From positions 248,001 through 312,000 of the forward strand of contig NZ_JACHFM010000003.1 in the NCBI RefSeq assembly GCF_014201905.1: a stretch of 64,000 nt of DNA. The letters are read 5' to 3'. Each line of letters opens with the position of its first letter. The first letter of the stretch is position 1. This DNA comes from Amaricoccus macauensis (GTDB lineage: Bacteria; Pseudomonadota; Alphaproteobacteria; Rhodobacterales; Rhodobacteraceae). A program made the translations under genes and the position numbers. This document shows, in pieces, positions 16,868-26,619 of the stretch. The notes below the pieces were generated by a model. That model did not search any database, had not been told where the DNA came from, and saw only the letters and a list, made by a program, of their open reading frames with translations.

Positions 16868-17233
16868 TCAGAGGCTCGCGTTGCGGAACGCGCCGCCGGC
16901 GGGCTTCGAGGAAATCGTGACCGCGTCGATTTCGCGGGCGAAGGTGAAGACGGTGTCCTCGTTGCCGGGAAGCGCGAAGCTCACCCGATCGCCATCGTCG
17001 AGGCTGAGGACCAGCCGGCGCGCGTCGTTGTCGTCGGCATCGAGCCAGGTCGCGGTCACCTCGTAGCGGTCGTCGCCGGCCGGAACGAAGTAGGCGACCA
17101 TCTGAAGGTCGTCGGTCGTGAGGGCCGTGGCTTCGATCGGAGTCGCGGTGCGGACCTCGCCGGCGAGTGCGGGCAGCGTCACGACGGGCAGCGCGATGGC
17201 GGCGAGCGCGACGGCGATGGTGGTCTTCAGCAT
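16868..17233 (-). CDS. small exported hypothetical protein
   Basis: 121 aa. A clear signal peptide (MLKTTIAVALAAIALPVVTL, cleavage near ALAGE) is followed by a small beta-rich acidic domain (YEVTATWLDADDNDARRLV, VSFALPGNEDTVF). I do not recognise a family. It is probably periplasmic. It is transcribed away from gdh and has no operon partner. The coding character is good and the start is unambiguous. Confidence 0.75.
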   Translation of the reverse strand: MLKTTIAVALAAIALPVVTLPALAGEVRTATPIEATALTTDDLQMVAYFVPAGDDRYEVTATWLDADDNDARRLVLSLDDGDRVSFALPGNEDTVFTFAREIDAVTISSKPAGGAFRNASL

Positions 17234-17488
17234 GACAAGAACTCCTGTACCTTGCCGCGAACCCGCGGCATCTCCTGGATGAACTTGAGGCCAGTTGTCC
17301 CGTATTGCAACGCAGCATCATGCATGGCCCGTATGCACTCAGCGCAAATATTGGAATGAATACATTGGCATACCCTTGGTGCGATACATTACAGTCGTGC
17401 GACGGTTTCGACGACTTGCCGGCGCGGCATCGCGATGGGTAAGCTCGCATGGCGGCCGTCTTGAGCCGCGGTCCCGGGGGACGTCAGA

Positions 17489-18925
17489 ATGAACGCTCCG
17501 CTACGCGAGCCAAGCTTTCGCGAATCCGTCGATCTCATGTTCAACCGAGCGGTAAGGCTCATGGACTTGTCGCCCGGTCTCGAGGAGAAGATCCGGGTCT
17601 GCAACTCCACCTATACCGTGCGCTTCGGCGTGCGGCTCCGGGGGGCGATCCACACGTTCACCGGGTATCGCAGCGTCCACTCGGAGCACATGGAGCCGGT
17701 CAAGGGTGGCATCCGCTATGCCATGGGCGTGCACCAGGACGAGGTCGAGGCGCTGGCCGCGCTGATGACCTACAAGTGCAGCCTCGTGGAGGTGCCGTTC
17801 GGCGGCTCCAAGGGCGGCCTGCGCATCGATCCGCGCGAGTGGAACGAGCACGAGCTCGAACTCATCACCCGCCGCTTCGCCTATGAGCTTGCCAAGCGCG
17901 ATCTCATCAACCCGAGCCAGAACGTGCCCGCGCCCGACATGGGCACCGGCGAGCGAGAGATGGCGTGGATCGCCGACCAGTACCGGCGGATGAACACCAC
18001 CGACATCAATGCCAGCGCCTGCGTCACCGGCAAGCCGCTGAACGCGGGCGGCATCGCGGGCCGCGTCGAGGCCACGGGCCGGGGCATCCAGTACGCCTTG
18101 CGCGAGTTCTTCCGCCACCCGGAAGACGTAAAGCGGGCCAATCTTTCGGGCAGCCTCGACGGCAAGCGGATCATCGTGCAGGGCCTCGGCAACGTCGGCT
18201 ACCACGCGGCGAAGTTCCTCTCCGAGGAGGACGGGGCCAAGATCATCGCGGTCATCGAGCGCGACGGCGCGGTGATGAACCCGGACGGGCTGCCGATCGA
18301 GTTCCTGCGCACGCACATCGGCGCGACCGGCGGCGTCAAGGACTTCCCCGAGGGGACCTATGTCCCGGACGGCGCGGCGGTGCTCGAGGCGGAGTGCGAC
18401 ATCCTGATCCCGGCGGCGATGGAATCGGTGATCAACCTCACGAACGCCGACCGGATCAGCGCCCCGCTCATCATCGAGGCGGCGAACGGGCCGATCACCG
18501 CGGGCGGGGACGATATCCTGCGTCAGAAGGGGACGGTGATCATCCCCGATCTCTACGCCAACGCCGGCGGCGTGACGGTGAGCTATTTCGAGTGGGTGAA
18601 GAACCTCAGCCACATCCGCTTCGGCCGGATGCAGCGCCGGCAGGAGGAAGCGCAGCACGCCCTGCTGGTGGACGAGCTCGACCGGCTGCTGAAGGAGGCG
18701 ACCGGCGACAAGTTCGGCTTCACCGAGCGCTTCAAGGCGGAATACCTGCATGGTGCGGGGGAACTGGAGCTCGTCCGCTCCGGGCTGGATGACACCATGC
18801 GCACGGCATACCAGTCGATGCGCGAGGTCTGGCACGGACGCAAGGAGGTGGAGGATCTGCGGGTCGCGGCCTATCTCGTGTCGATCGAGCGCGTGGCCGC
18901 GAGCTATCGTTCCAAGGGGTTGTGA
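17489..18925 (+). CDS. gdhA: Glu/Leu/Phe/Val dehydrogenase (glutamate dehydrogenase)
   Basis: 478 aa. Hallmarks of hexameric amino acid dehydrogenases are present: PVKGGIRYA with a substrate lysine, CSLVEVPFGGSKGG with the catalytic-site lysine, PAPDMGTGEREMAWI, and the Rossmann motif VQGLGNVGYHAAKFL. The enzyme interconverts glutamate and 2-oxoglutarate plus ammonia. The Rossmann motif does not settle NAD versus NADP use. About 250 bases of intergenic DNA lie upstream and hold the promoter. A TIGR03032 gene follows after 70 bases. Confidence 0.92.
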   Translation: MNAPLREPSFRESVDLMFNRAVRLMDLSPGLEEKIRVCNSTYTVRFGVRLRGAIHTFTGYRSVHSEHMEPVKGGIRYAMGVHQDEVEALAALMTYKCSLVEVPFGGSKGGLRIDPREWNEHELELITRRFAYELAKRDLINPSQNVPAPDMGTGEREMAWIADQYRRMNTTDINASACVTGKPLNAGGIAGRVEATGRGIQYALREFFRHPEDVKRANLSGSLDGKRIIVQGLGNVGYHAAKFLSEEDGAKIIAVIERDGAVMNPDGLPIEFLRTHIGATGGVKDFPEGTYVPDGAAVLEAECDILIPAAMESVINLTNADRISAPLIIEAANGPITAGGDDILRQKGTVIIPDLYANAGGVTVSYFEWVKNLSHIRFGRMQRRQEEAQHALLVDELDRLLKEATGDKFGFTERFKAEYLHGAGELELVRSGLDDTMRTAYQSMREVWHGRKEVEDLRVAAYLVSIERVAASYRSKGL

Positions 18926-18995
18926 CCGGCACGTCTTGCAGCCATGAGAACGGTTCGGCCGGGATCGCCGGGTGGGGAATACGCGGAGGAAGTGA

Positions 18996-20039
18996 ATGGC
19001 GGAGACGTCCCGGCTGGAGCTGGTGGGATCACGGCTGTTCGCAGCCTGGCTCGCACAGGCGCGCACCAGCCTCGCCTTCACGACCTATCAGGCGGGCAAA
19101 CTGTTCCTCATCGGCACCGGGCCGGACGGCCGGCTTTCCATCCAGACGCGGAGCTTCCCGCGCTGCATGGGGCTTGGCACCGGGCCGGGCGGGACGCTCT
19201 GGATGTCCTCGCTCTATCAGCTCTGGCGCTTCGAGAACTACCTCGACCCGGGACAGAAACGGAACGACAACGATGCCGTGTTCGTCCCGGTTACCGGCCA
19301 TTCCACCGGCGATGTCGACATCCACGACATCGAGACTGACCCGGACGGCAGGCCGATCTTCGTCGTCACCCGCTTCAACTGCCTCGCGACGCTGGCCGAG
19401 CGGGCGAGCTTTGCGCCGATCTGGCAGCCGCCGTTCATCGACCGCATCGCGGCCGAGGACCGCTGCCACCTGAACGGCCTCGCCATGCGCGACGGCAAGC
19501 CGGCGTACGTCACCTGCGTCGCGCGCACAAATCTCGCCGACGCCTGGCGGGAGAAGCGGAAGGACGGCGGCGTCGTGATCGACGTGGCGAGCGGCGAGGC
19601 GGTGGCCGAGGGCCTCTCCATGCCGCACTCGCCGCGCTTCCATCAGGGGCGGCTTTGGGTGCTCCAGACCGGGACCGGCGAGTTCGGCCACGTCGATCTC
19701 GCCACGGGGCGCTTCGAGCCGATCTGCTTCCTGCAGGGCTTCGCGCGCGGCGTTGCCTTCGTCGGCGAGCACGCGGTGATCGGCGTCTCCTGCCCGCGCG
19801 AGGACCGCACCTTCGACGGGCTGGGCTTGAAGGACCGGCTGGACCGGGAGGGGGTCGAGCCGCTCTGCCACATTGCCGTGGTGAACCTCACGACCGGCGA
19901 TGTGGAGCACCGTCTCGCGATCCGAGGGCCGGTGCAGGAACTCTACGACGTGGTGGCGCTGCCGGGGATCATCACCCCGATGGCGCTGCAGCCCGAGGAG
20001 ACCCGGCTCCACATCAAGTTCGTCGCACCCGGCGGCTGA
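18996..20039 (+). CDS. TIGR03032 family protein
   Basis: 347 aa. The text LAFTTYQAGKLFLIG, MGLGTGPGGTLWMSSLYQLW and CHLNGLAMRDGKPAYVTCVA is characteristic of TIGR03032, a family predicted to be a beta-propeller-like protein without assigned function. There is no signal peptide. It lies between gdh and the RTX gene block, on the same strand as both. It could be functionally tied to the secreted proteins, but nothing in the sequence proves that. Confidence 0.85.
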   Translation: MAETSRLELVGSRLFAAWLAQARTSLAFTTYQAGKLFLIGTGPDGRLSIQTRSFPRCMGLGTGPGGTLWMSSLYQLWRFENYLDPGQKRNDNDAVFVPVTGHSTGDVDIHDIETDPDGRPIFVVTRFNCLATLAERASFAPIWQPPFIDRIAAEDRCHLNGLAMRDGKPAYVTCVARTNLADAWREKRKDGGVVIDVASGEAVAEGLSMPHSPRFHQGRLWVLQTGTGEFGHVDLATGRFEPICFLQGFARGVAFVGEHAVIGVSCPREDRTFDGLGLKDRLDREGVEPLCHIAVVNLTTGDVEHRLAIRGPVQELYDVVALPGIITPMALQPEETRLHIKFVAPGG

Positions 20040-20303
20040 GACCCGTCGGGCGGTCGTCACTCCCGTCCCGAGCGTCACGCGCGTGCGCATGCGTCACTGA
20101 GTGCGCAATTCGTCACCGTTTGTGCCACTCTTCTTGGCGTCGACGCTAGATTCCATTACCGTATACGTTGAAAACGCGGTAAGATATTCGTCCGGGGGGA
20201 TCAAGACTCACGGAACCGTGACCGGGGGGAGGTCAACGGCTTCCCGCGTCGCTCGCAGCACAGTTTCGCAGTCGTCCACCCGGTTCATTCCTGGGGGTGC
20301 AAC
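20040..20303. other. intergenic leader before the RTX block
   Basis: 264 bases with no supportable gene. A lower-GC patch at 20149-20190 (CTAGATTCCATTACCGTATA and onward) is the most promoter-like stretch and precedes the RTX remnant on the + strand. Confidence 0.4.
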
Positions 20304-20480
20304 ATGCCGACTTTCACGGGGACCGATGGGGGCGACTACGTCGTACCAGGCTCGATTTCCGCAGGAGTCATCGCGGATCCGCCAGGATCGTTTCCGGGCG
20401 CGGCCATCGAGTTCCAGGTGGCGATCGCCGACGCCGGGGTGGCGGCGTCAGCCTACACGGCCGACGACTTCATTCTCTGA
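20304..20480 (+). pseudogene. 58-codon RTX head-to-tail remnant (possible mini-RTX peptide)
   Basis: An intact 58-aa frame from ATG 20304, with a GGGGGTG ribosome site five bases upstream, to TGA 20480. Residues 1-33 match the N-terminus of the next gene (PGSISAGVIADPPGSFPGA here versus PGSISAGVIANPAGSLPGA there). From residue 34 it jumps directly to the C-terminal secretion tail [18 protein letters not shown] ending DDFIL. All calcium-binding repeats are missing and the frame is kept. It is most simply an internally deleted RTX gene, but it still encodes a start, a ribosome site and an apparently complete tail end, so a small secreted product is possible. Confidence 0.8.
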
Positions 20481-20486
20481 GCCATA

Positions 20487-20519
20487 CCCGCGCCGGCTGT
20501 CGCCGCAAGCTGGCGCGGG
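20487..20519 (+). terminator. terminator hairpin after the RTX remnant
   Basis: CCCGCGCC (20487-20494) pairs with GGCGCGGG (20512-20519), extended inward by GGCT/AGCT. There is no strong T-run. Confidence 0.5.
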
Positions 20520-20565
20520 CCTCGTCGTCGGTGCGGCGTTTTCTGGCTGAGAGGGGGAAAAACTG

Positions 20566-22899
20566 ATGCCGATGTTCACGGGGACCGGTCAGGCTGATCG
20601 CATCGTTCCGGGCTCGATTTCCGCCGGAGTCATCGCCAATCCCGCCGGCTCGCTCCCGGGCGCCGGCGTGGACACGATCCTGGGAAACGGCGGAGCGGAC
20701 TATCTGGACGGCGGCGCCGGTGATGACTCGCTCGACGGCGGCAACGGAAATGACACGCTGTTCGGCGGCATTGGCCAGGACACGCTGAGGGCCGGGAACG
20801 GCAACGATTCTCTGGTCGGGGGCGACGGGCCCGACACGCTGGACGGCGGTGCGGGGGCCGACACGATGGTCGGCACTGAGGGCAATCGGGAAGATCCGTT
20901 TGGCAACACGTACTACGTGGATAACATCGGAGACGTGGTCCGCGAGTCCTATGGCTGGGGCGTCATCTATTCGAGCGTCAGCTACGTGGTGCCGGCCAAC
21001 ATCCGCTACTTCATGCTGACGGGGACCGAAGACCTCTCCGTCGATGGGGGTGGGCAGGAATTATCAGATATCTTCGGGAACGCCGGAAACAACTACATCC
21101 ATAATTTTGCAGGGCTCAGTCAAGTCCATGGTGGCGACGGTGACGATACGCTTGTCGGCGACGGGTTCCTGGCGGGTGACGGCGGGAACGATGTGATCTC
21201 GAGCGGCGGTGACGGCGGCGAAAGTCTCAGTGGCGGCGCGGGCTCAGACACGCTGACAGGCGGCGCCGGCGATGACGTGCTCAACGGCGGAAGTGGCGCC
21301 GACATCCTGACAGGCGGTGCCGGCGACGACGAGTACGTGGTCACGGACGACGCGGACGACGCGGACGTGCTTGTCGAAGATGCGGACGGCGGGACCGATA
21401 GGGTTGCCGCCTCGCTCGACTGGAGGCTGGCGGATGCCTTCGAGAACCTTGTACTGACCTTGGCAGCTACCGGGTACGGCAACGGTGCCGACAATGACCT
21501 GGACGCTCGGCGCAATGGCGGCACGCTCTATGGGCTAGCGGGCAACGATACTCTTCGGGGTGGAGAAAACGCCACGCTGGTCGGCGGCGAAGGTGACGAC
21601 ACTTACTTTGTGAACGACAACAGCACGAGGATCATCGAATCCGCGGATGGCGGAAACGACACGGCGTACCGGGACTTCGGCTATGGCGACCGGTACACAG
21701 AGTATTTTCTGGAAGAAAATGTCGAAACGCTTCACATATTTGACGACTATAGCTACATCAACGGATACAATGATTTTATCTACGAAGACAGCGAGGCCGC
21801 CGCGAACGATCTGTCCAACCTTGTATTTGGTGGCCGGGGCGGCAACACCATTCACGGCATGGGTGGCAACGATACCATTCATGGCGGTTACGGCGACGAC
21901 TTCCTCGATGGCGGCAACGGGACGGACTACCTGGACGGGGGCAGGGGCAGCGATATCGTGCTCTACACCTCCAACACCACGCCCGTCCGGGTCGATCTGA
22001 TCGCCGGAACGGTGAGCTTCCCCGGCAAGGGCTGGGCCTCGGAGACCATCGTCTCGGTCGAGGGTGCAGAGACCGGCTCGGGCAATGACGTCTTCATCGG
22101 CAACGGCGCGGCCAACAGCTTCGTCGGAAACGCCGGCAACGACACCTTCGACGGCGCCGGCGGCAACGATGTGTTCGAGGGCGGCGATGGCACCGACAGC
22201 TTCAGTGGCGGGGCGGGCAGCGATACGGTGCTCTACACGTCGAACACCACGCCGGTGAACGTGAACCTCGTCACCGGGATTGCGAGCTTCCCGGGAAAGC
22301 CGTGGCCTTCGGAACACTTCACGTCGGTCGAAAACGCATCCACCGGCTCGGGTGCTGACACCCTGACCGGCACCGCGGCTGCGAACGCGCTCCACAGCGG
22401 TGACGGGGCCGACCAGCTCACAGGCGGTGGCGGCGCGGACTCCCTCGTCGCTGGCTCGGGAGATGACCGGCTCGACGGCGGTGGCGGTGCGGACACGCTC
22501 GTCGGTGACTGGGGCGCGGACCGACTGGAGGGCGGCAGCGGTGCCGACCTGCTGAGAGGCGGGCTTGGGAACGACATTTTCGTCTTCACCGCGAATACCT
22601 CGATGCCAGGTGCCCGGGACAAGATCGGAGAGGGTGGGACGGCGTTCGAGGGGGCGGGCAAGCCGGGCGGCGACCTGATCGACGTCTCGGGGCTTGATGC
22701 CGACACGACGGCGGCCGGAATGCAGGACTGGATCTTCGGAACATCGCACGCCCGGGGACACCTGTGGGTGACGAAGTCCGGCACCGAGGCGATCCTGAAC
22801 GGCAACTCCGACAACGATGCCGCGATCGAGTTTCAGGTTGCGATCGACGAGGTGAATACCGCGCCGCCAGCCTTCACCGCGAATGACTTCATTCTGTGA
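20566..22899 (+). CDS. RTX calcium-binding secreted protein A
   Basis: 777 aa, with a GAGAGGGGG ribosome site. The short N-terminal PGSISAGV head is followed by blocks of nonapeptide repeats (for example GGAGDDSLDGGNGNDTLFGG) with spacer segments of the type YYVDNIGDVVRES. A C-terminal region carries two beta motifs (NTTPVRVDL and NTTPVNVNL), [27 protein letters not shown] and the terminal DFIL. This is the pattern of type I-secreted RTX proteins, which fold on Ca2+ outside the cell. No enzymatic domain is visible, so an S-layer, adhesin or biofilm-matrix role is possible. Its 3' end overlaps the convergent TusA-like gene by 11 bases. Confidence 0.9.
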   Translation: MPMFTGTGQADRIVPGSISAGVIANPAGSLPGAGVDTILGNGGADYLDGGAGDDSLDGGNGNDTLFGGIGQDTLRAGNGNDSLVGGDGPDTLDGGAGADTMVGTEGNREDPFGNTYYVDNIGDVVRESYGWGVIYSSVSYVVPANIRYFMLTGTEDLSVDGGGQELSDIFGNAGNNYIHNFAGLSQVHGGDGDDTLVGDGFLAGDGGNDVISSGGDGGESLSGGAGSDTLTGGAGDDVLNGGSGADILTGGAGDDEYVVTDDADDADVLVEDADGGTDRVAASLDWRLADAFENLVLTLAATGYGNGADNDLDARRNGGTLYGLAGNDTLRGGENATLVGGEGDDTYFVNDNSTRIIESADGGNDTAYRDFGYGDRYTEYFLEENVETLHIFDDYSYINGYNDFIYEDSEAAANDLSNLVFGGRGGNTIHGMGGNDTIHGGYGDDFLDGGNGTDYLDGGRGSDIVLYTSNTTPVRVDLIAGTVSFPGKGWASETIVSVEGAETGSGNDVFIGNGAANSFVGNAGNDTFDGAGGNDVFEGGDGTDSFSGGAGSDTVLYTSNTTPVNVNLVTGIASFPGKPWPSEHFTSVENASTGSGADTLTGTAAANALHSGDGADQLTGGGGADSLVAGSGDDRLDGGGGADTLVGDWGADRLEGGSGADLLRGGLGNDIFVFTANTSMPGARDKIGEGGTAFEGAGKPGGDLIDVSGLDADTTAAGMQDWIFGTSHARGHLWVTKSGTEAILNGNSDNDAAIEFQVAIDEVNTAPPAFTANDFIL
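21961..22899 (+). repeat. RTX C-terminal region, divergent copy A
   Basis: 939 bases from [13 protein letters not shown] to the stop. It is homologous to the 864-base tails of the three downstream RTX genes but carries insertions and a different last segment (DEVNTAPPAFTANDFIL). Confidence 0.8.
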
Positions 22900-23149
22900 C
22901 GTGACCCTGGTCGGGGCCACGGCGGATCAGGTAAGCGCGGCCGCCTTCGGGGTGGGCCGCGTCGCCGAGGAAGTCGTGGCCGGTCTGGGCACAGAAGTGC
23001 GGCACGTCGAGGATCGCGGCCGGGTCGTCGGCGAGCAGGCGGACCAGCGCGCCCTCGGGCAGGCCGAGGAGGCCCCGGCGGGCCTTCAGCACCGGCAGCG
23101 GGCAGAGCAGGCCGCGGGCGTCGATCTCGAGGTCAGGGACGGAACTCAT
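22889..23149 (-). CDS. tusA: TusA-family sulfurtransferase
   Basis: 86 aa with the TusA fold and the catalytic motif LLCPLPVLKARRGL; the Cys-Pro-x-Pro is intact. TusA-like proteins relay sulfane sulfur for tRNA thiolation, molybdenum cofactor or redox proteins. It is divergent from a CcdA-like thiol-disulfide transporter, a pairing that suggests redox or sulfur handling. It overlaps the RTX A stop by 11 bases, leaving no room for a terminator. The gene symbol is by family only. Confidence 0.88.
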   Translation of the reverse strand: MSSVPDLEIDARGLLCPLPVLKARRGLLGLPEGALVRLLADDPAAILDVPHFCAQTGHDFLGDAAHPEGGRAYLIRRGPDQGHVTE

Positions 23150-23260
23150 TCAGTCCCGCTACCTTTCCCGGCCGGCCACGTCAATTTGAGGTGTGGTCGG
23201 GATGACGCCGGAACCCTGAGCCTATAGGGTGCCGGCGACTTCGGCCGGGAATTGCTGCGC

Positions 23261-24004
23261 ATGTTCGGAATCAGCCTCTGGGACGCCTCGCTCGCGCCCG
23301 CTCTCCTCGTCGCGACGGCGGCGGGCCTTCTGAGTTTCCTCTCGCCCTGCGTGCTGCCGATTGTGCCGCCCTATCTGGCATTCATGGCCGGATCGCGGCT
23401 CGAGGACACCGAGCGTCGCGACGGGCGGGTGGTGACGGCGGCGGTGTTCTTCGTCCTCGGGCTCGCGACCGTGTTCCTGATGATGGGCTTCGCGGCCTCG
23501 GCTCTCGGGCGGGCGCTGCTCGAGTGGCAGCGGCAGCTCTCGATCGTGGCGGGGATCGTCATCATCCTCTTCGGACTGCACTTCCTGCGGGTGATCCGCG
23601 TGCCGATCCTCGCGCGTGAGGCGCGGCTCGAGGCCGGGGCCGAGCCGGGGACGCTGCTCGGCGCCTATGTCTTCGGGCTCGCGTTCGCCTTCGGCTGGAC
23701 ACCCTGCATCGGGCCGGTGCTCGGGACGATCCTCTCGGTTGCCATGCAGCAGGACTCGACCGGGCGGGGCATGATGATGATGGGCGCCTATGCGCTCGGC
23801 CTCGGGATCCCGTTCGTGCTGACGGCGGTGTTCCTCGGGCGGGCGATGCGGCTCATGAAGAGCATCAAGCCGCATATGGCCACGATCGAGCGGGTGATGG
23901 GCGTGCTTCTGGTCGTCGTCGGCATCCTGATGCTGACCGGCGGATTCAGCAGCATGTCGTTCTGGCTCCTCGAGACCTTCCCCTGGCTCGCCCGAGTCGG
24001 GTGA
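23261..24004 (+). CDS. ccdA: CcdA-family cytochrome c biogenesis / thiol-disulfide membrane protein
   Basis: 247 aa from ATG 23261; a TTG at 23252 is an alternative but lies only two bases from the GGGA ribosome site. Six membrane helices are visible. The two conserved redox cysteines sit in SFLSPCVLPIVPPYLAF and GWTPCIGPVLGTI. CcdA carries reducing equivalents from cytoplasmic thioredoxin to periplasmic thiols, supporting cytochrome c maturation; ccmE lies 7 kb downstream. It is divergent from the tusA-like gene. Confidence 0.9.
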   Translation: MFGISLWDASLAPALLVATAAGLLSFLSPCVLPIVPPYLAFMAGSRLEDTERRDGRVVTAAVFFVLGLATVFLMMGFAASALGRALLEWQRQLSIVAGIVIILFGLHFLRVIRVPILAREARLEAGAEPGTLLGAYVFGLAFAFGWTPCIGPVLGTILSVAMQQDSTGRGMMMMGAYALGLGIPFVLTAVFLGRAMRLMKSIKPHMATIERVMGVLLVVVGILMLTGGFSSMSFWLLETFPWLARVG

Positions 24005-24350
24005 TCGCGCGCAGGGCTCGCTGAGCCTGCCGCCCCAGCCTGCGACAGAGCAACCGGCAACGATTTCATTCATCAGCAAAAAAAGCACGTTCCTGGAGTG
24101 TTTGCGGCAGTTCCCGGGGTTGTTCGCCAAATTGCCCGATCACCGCGCGCAATCTCCGGCGGATCGGCGGAATCCCGCTTCCCCGCTTCTCGGATTTGTG
24201 AAAGATGGCATAGGCCCGGCACGCATTTCGGTCTCGCCGGGCCCAATCACGACGCTGCGTTTCGAGCGATGCCGGGCCTTTGGGTGGGGCTTTGATCGCT
24301 GCAGGTGACGTGCGCCCGATTGCCGGCCGGCGCGAGGGGAGGACAACGAG
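24005..24350. other. intergenic region before RTX gene B
   Basis: 346 bases with no supportable gene. It contains an AT-rich patch at 24059-24092 (ATTTCATTCATCAGCAAAAA and onward), a probable promoter site, and an 8-bp inverted repeat GGCCCGGC/GCCGGGCC (24213-24220 with 24236-24243) inside the presumed leader. Confidence 0.45.
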
Positions 24351-26507
24351 ATGGCGACTTACTACGGTACTGAGGACGGCGACTACGTCTATGGTTTCTA
24401 TGACGTCATGTTCGGAAACGGGGGGCGCGACTATCTGTCAGGCGGCGCCACCAACGACAGCCTGTATGGCGGCGCAGGCGATGACACGCTGCTCGGCAAT
24501 GATGGCAACGATCTGCTCGACGACTACTCAGCGGGCAGCTTCGGCGGTGACGACTCGATGGACGGTGGGGCGGGTAACGACACCATCTACGGCTATGATG
24601 GCAACGATACCCTCAACGGCGGAGATGGATCCGACGCGCTGTTCGGCGAAACGGGGAACGACATTCTGAACGGCGGCCTTGGCGCTGACACAATGGACGG
24701 TGGTGAGGGCGGCGACACCTACTACGTCGACAATGTCGGTGACCGCGTCATCGAGACGTCGAATGAAAGCTACTATGACACAGTCTACTCGGGGATCAGC
24801 TTCACTCTGGGGGACAACGTTGAGCGACTTTACCTGACCGGTCGCAACGGGCTTTCCGGCGTTGGAAACGAACTCGCCAATAACATCACCGGGAACGGTG
24901 GCAACAACTTGCTGAGCGGTTTCGGGGGCAATGATAGCCTCTACGGAGGCGACGGCAACGACTCTCTCGTCGGTGGAGATGGTGATGACATGTTGGCCGG
25001 AGAGAGTGGTTCCGACGTATTAAGTGGCGGCGCCGGGAACGACAGTTACCGTGTCAATACCGGAGATACCGTGATTGAAAATGCCGGATCCGGGTCAGAT
25101 ACAGTGTATGCGTCGTCCAACTGGACGGTGTCTTCGAATATAGAGAGTACTATACTTGACGGAAATGTAACTGTATACGGAAATTCCGACGCTAATAATA
25201 TATCAGCTGGCTGGTATAGTGGAGTGCTATACGGACTTTCCGGCGACGATACGCTATCCGCAAATTACAACGCAACTCTATCAGGAGGAACCGGTAACGA
25301 TCACTACGAAGTTAGTGGCCGTAACGAAATAATTGTCGAGTCGGCCGGTCAGGGAGTCGACAGTGTTAGTATAAACTTTGAATACGAGCAAACGTATGTC
25401 GTGGGCGAAAACGTCGAGAATATCTCTGTTAGAGATGGTATGTACGGGTATTGGTACAGTTATTACTATAGTAGCCATGTCGTTGCAAATGCAGCATCCA
25501 ACTGGATCGACGGTGGCAACGGCGACAATGAAATCCGCGGGATGAACGGCGCCGACACGATCTACGGCAATGATGGCAACGACGTCCTCGATGGCGGCGG
25601 CGGCACGGACTACCTCGACGGCGGAGTCGGCACCGACACGGTGCTCTACACCAGCAACACCACTCCCGTGCGTGTCGATCTGACCAACGGAGTCGTCACC
25701 TTCCCGGGGCAGAACTACCCGGCCGAAACCGTGGTTTCGATCGAGAACGCGCAGGGCGGGTCGGGGAATGACATCCTGATCGGCAATTTCGACGGCAACG
25801 TGCTGACCGGCAACAACGGCAATGACATGCTCGCCGGACGCATCGGAAACGATGAGCTCTACGGCGGCGCGGGGAACGACACGCTCGATGGCGGGGACGG
25901 GACGGACTACCTGAGCGGCGGGGCCGGCACGGACACGATCATCTTCACAGCCAACACCACCTCGGTGAACGTGAATCTCACGACGCAGAGCGTGAGCTTC
26001 CCGGGGCAGAACTGGCCGGGGGAGAGCCTCGAGTCGATCGAGAATGCGACGACCGGCTGGGGGAACGATACTCTGGCCGGCAGCAGCGGCGCGAACGAGC
26101 TGCACGGCATGGACGGGGCGGACCGGCTCGTCGGCGCGGGCGGGGCGGACCGGCTCGTCGGCGGCGCCGGCAACGACGTCTTCGTCTTCACGGCCAACTC
26201 CTCGGCACCGGGAGCACGGGACACCATCCTCGCGGGCGACGGGGCGACGGCGTTCCAGGGGGCGGGGGCGGCGGCCGGAGACCGGTTCGACGTCTCGGGC
26301 TTCGACGCGGACATCACCAAGGGCGGGATACAGGACTGGATCTTCGGAACCGCGAAGACCAAGGGGCATCTCTGGATGACCACGTCCGGCACTCAGACCA
26401 TCCTGAACGGCAACAACGACAACGACGCCGCGATCGAGTTCCAGGTGGCGATCGCCGACGCCGGCGTCGCGGCTTCGGCCTACAAGATCCAGGACTTCAT
26501 TCTCTGA
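24351..26507 (+). CDS. RTX calcium-binding secreted protein B
   Basis: 718 aa, with GAGGGGAGGA upstream of the ATG. It starts almost directly with nonapeptide repeats ([20 protein letters not shown]). There are spacers such as [20 protein letters not shown], a more AT-rich, Ser/Tyr/Asn-rich middle (about residues 235-385), and the shared 287-residue tail ending KIQDFIL. The middle segment, about 25050-25500, has a base composition unlike its surroundings, suggesting separate ancestry or relaxed codon use. It is a type I secretion candidate; no catalytic domain is seen. Confidence 0.9.
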   Translation: MATYYGTEDGDYVYGFYDVMFGNGGRDYLSGGATNDSLYGGAGDDTLLGNDGNDLLDDYSAGSFGGDDSMDGGAGNDTIYGYDGNDTLNGGDGSDALFGETGNDILNGGLGADTMDGGEGGDTYYVDNVGDRVIETSNESYYDTVYSGISFTLGDNVERLYLTGRNGLSGVGNELANNITGNGGNNLLSGFGGNDSLYGGDGNDSLVGGDGDDMLAGESGSDVLSGGAGNDSYRVNTGDTVIENAGSGSDTVYASSNWTVSSNIESTILDGNVTVYGNSDANNISAGWYSGVLYGLSGDDTLSANYNATLSGGTGNDHYEVSGRNEIIVESAGQGVDSVSINFEYEQTYVVGENVENISVRDGMYGYWYSYYYSSHVVANAASNWIDGGNGDNEIRGMNGADTIYGNDGNDVLDGGGGTDYLDGGVGTDTVLYTSNTTPVRVDLTNGVVTFPGQNYPAETVVSIENAQGGSGNDILIGNFDGNVLTGNNGNDMLAGRIGNDELYGGAGNDTLDGGDGTDYLSGGAGTDTIIFTANTTSVNVNLTTQSVSFPGQNWPGESLESIENATTGWGNDTLAGSSGANELHGMDGADRLVGAGGADRLVGGAGNDVFVFTANSSAPGARDTILAGDGATAFQGAGAAAGDRFDVSGFDADITKGGIQDWIFGTAKTKGHLWMTTSGTQTILNGNNDNDAAIEFQVAIADAGVAASAYKIQDFIL
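25644..26507 (+). repeat. RTX C-terminal cassette, copy B (864 bp)
   Basis: Exactly 864 bases from the [13 protein letters not shown] codons to the stop, aligning without gaps to copies C and D. It contains the VRVDL and VNVNL beta motifs, [35 protein letters not shown] and the terminal QDFIL. Confidence 0.85.
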
Positions 26508-26512
26508 CGCGC

Positions 26513-26552
26513 GCTGGCGCCGGAGCCGCTTGAAAGCGGTTCCGGCGTCAGC
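26513..26552 (+). terminator. terminator hairpin after RTX gene B
   Basis: A long stem, GCTGGCGCCGGA (26513-26524) with TCCGGCGTCAGC (26541-26552; one G-U pair), is extended inward by CCGCTT/AGCGG, giving about 17 pairs around a GAA loop. Confidence 0.65.
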
Positions 26553-26619
26553 AAAAATCCCCCCGAAACGATGGGTCCGTGGTTGGAAGGTCGATCCCGA
26601 CCCATGAGAGATCTTCATC

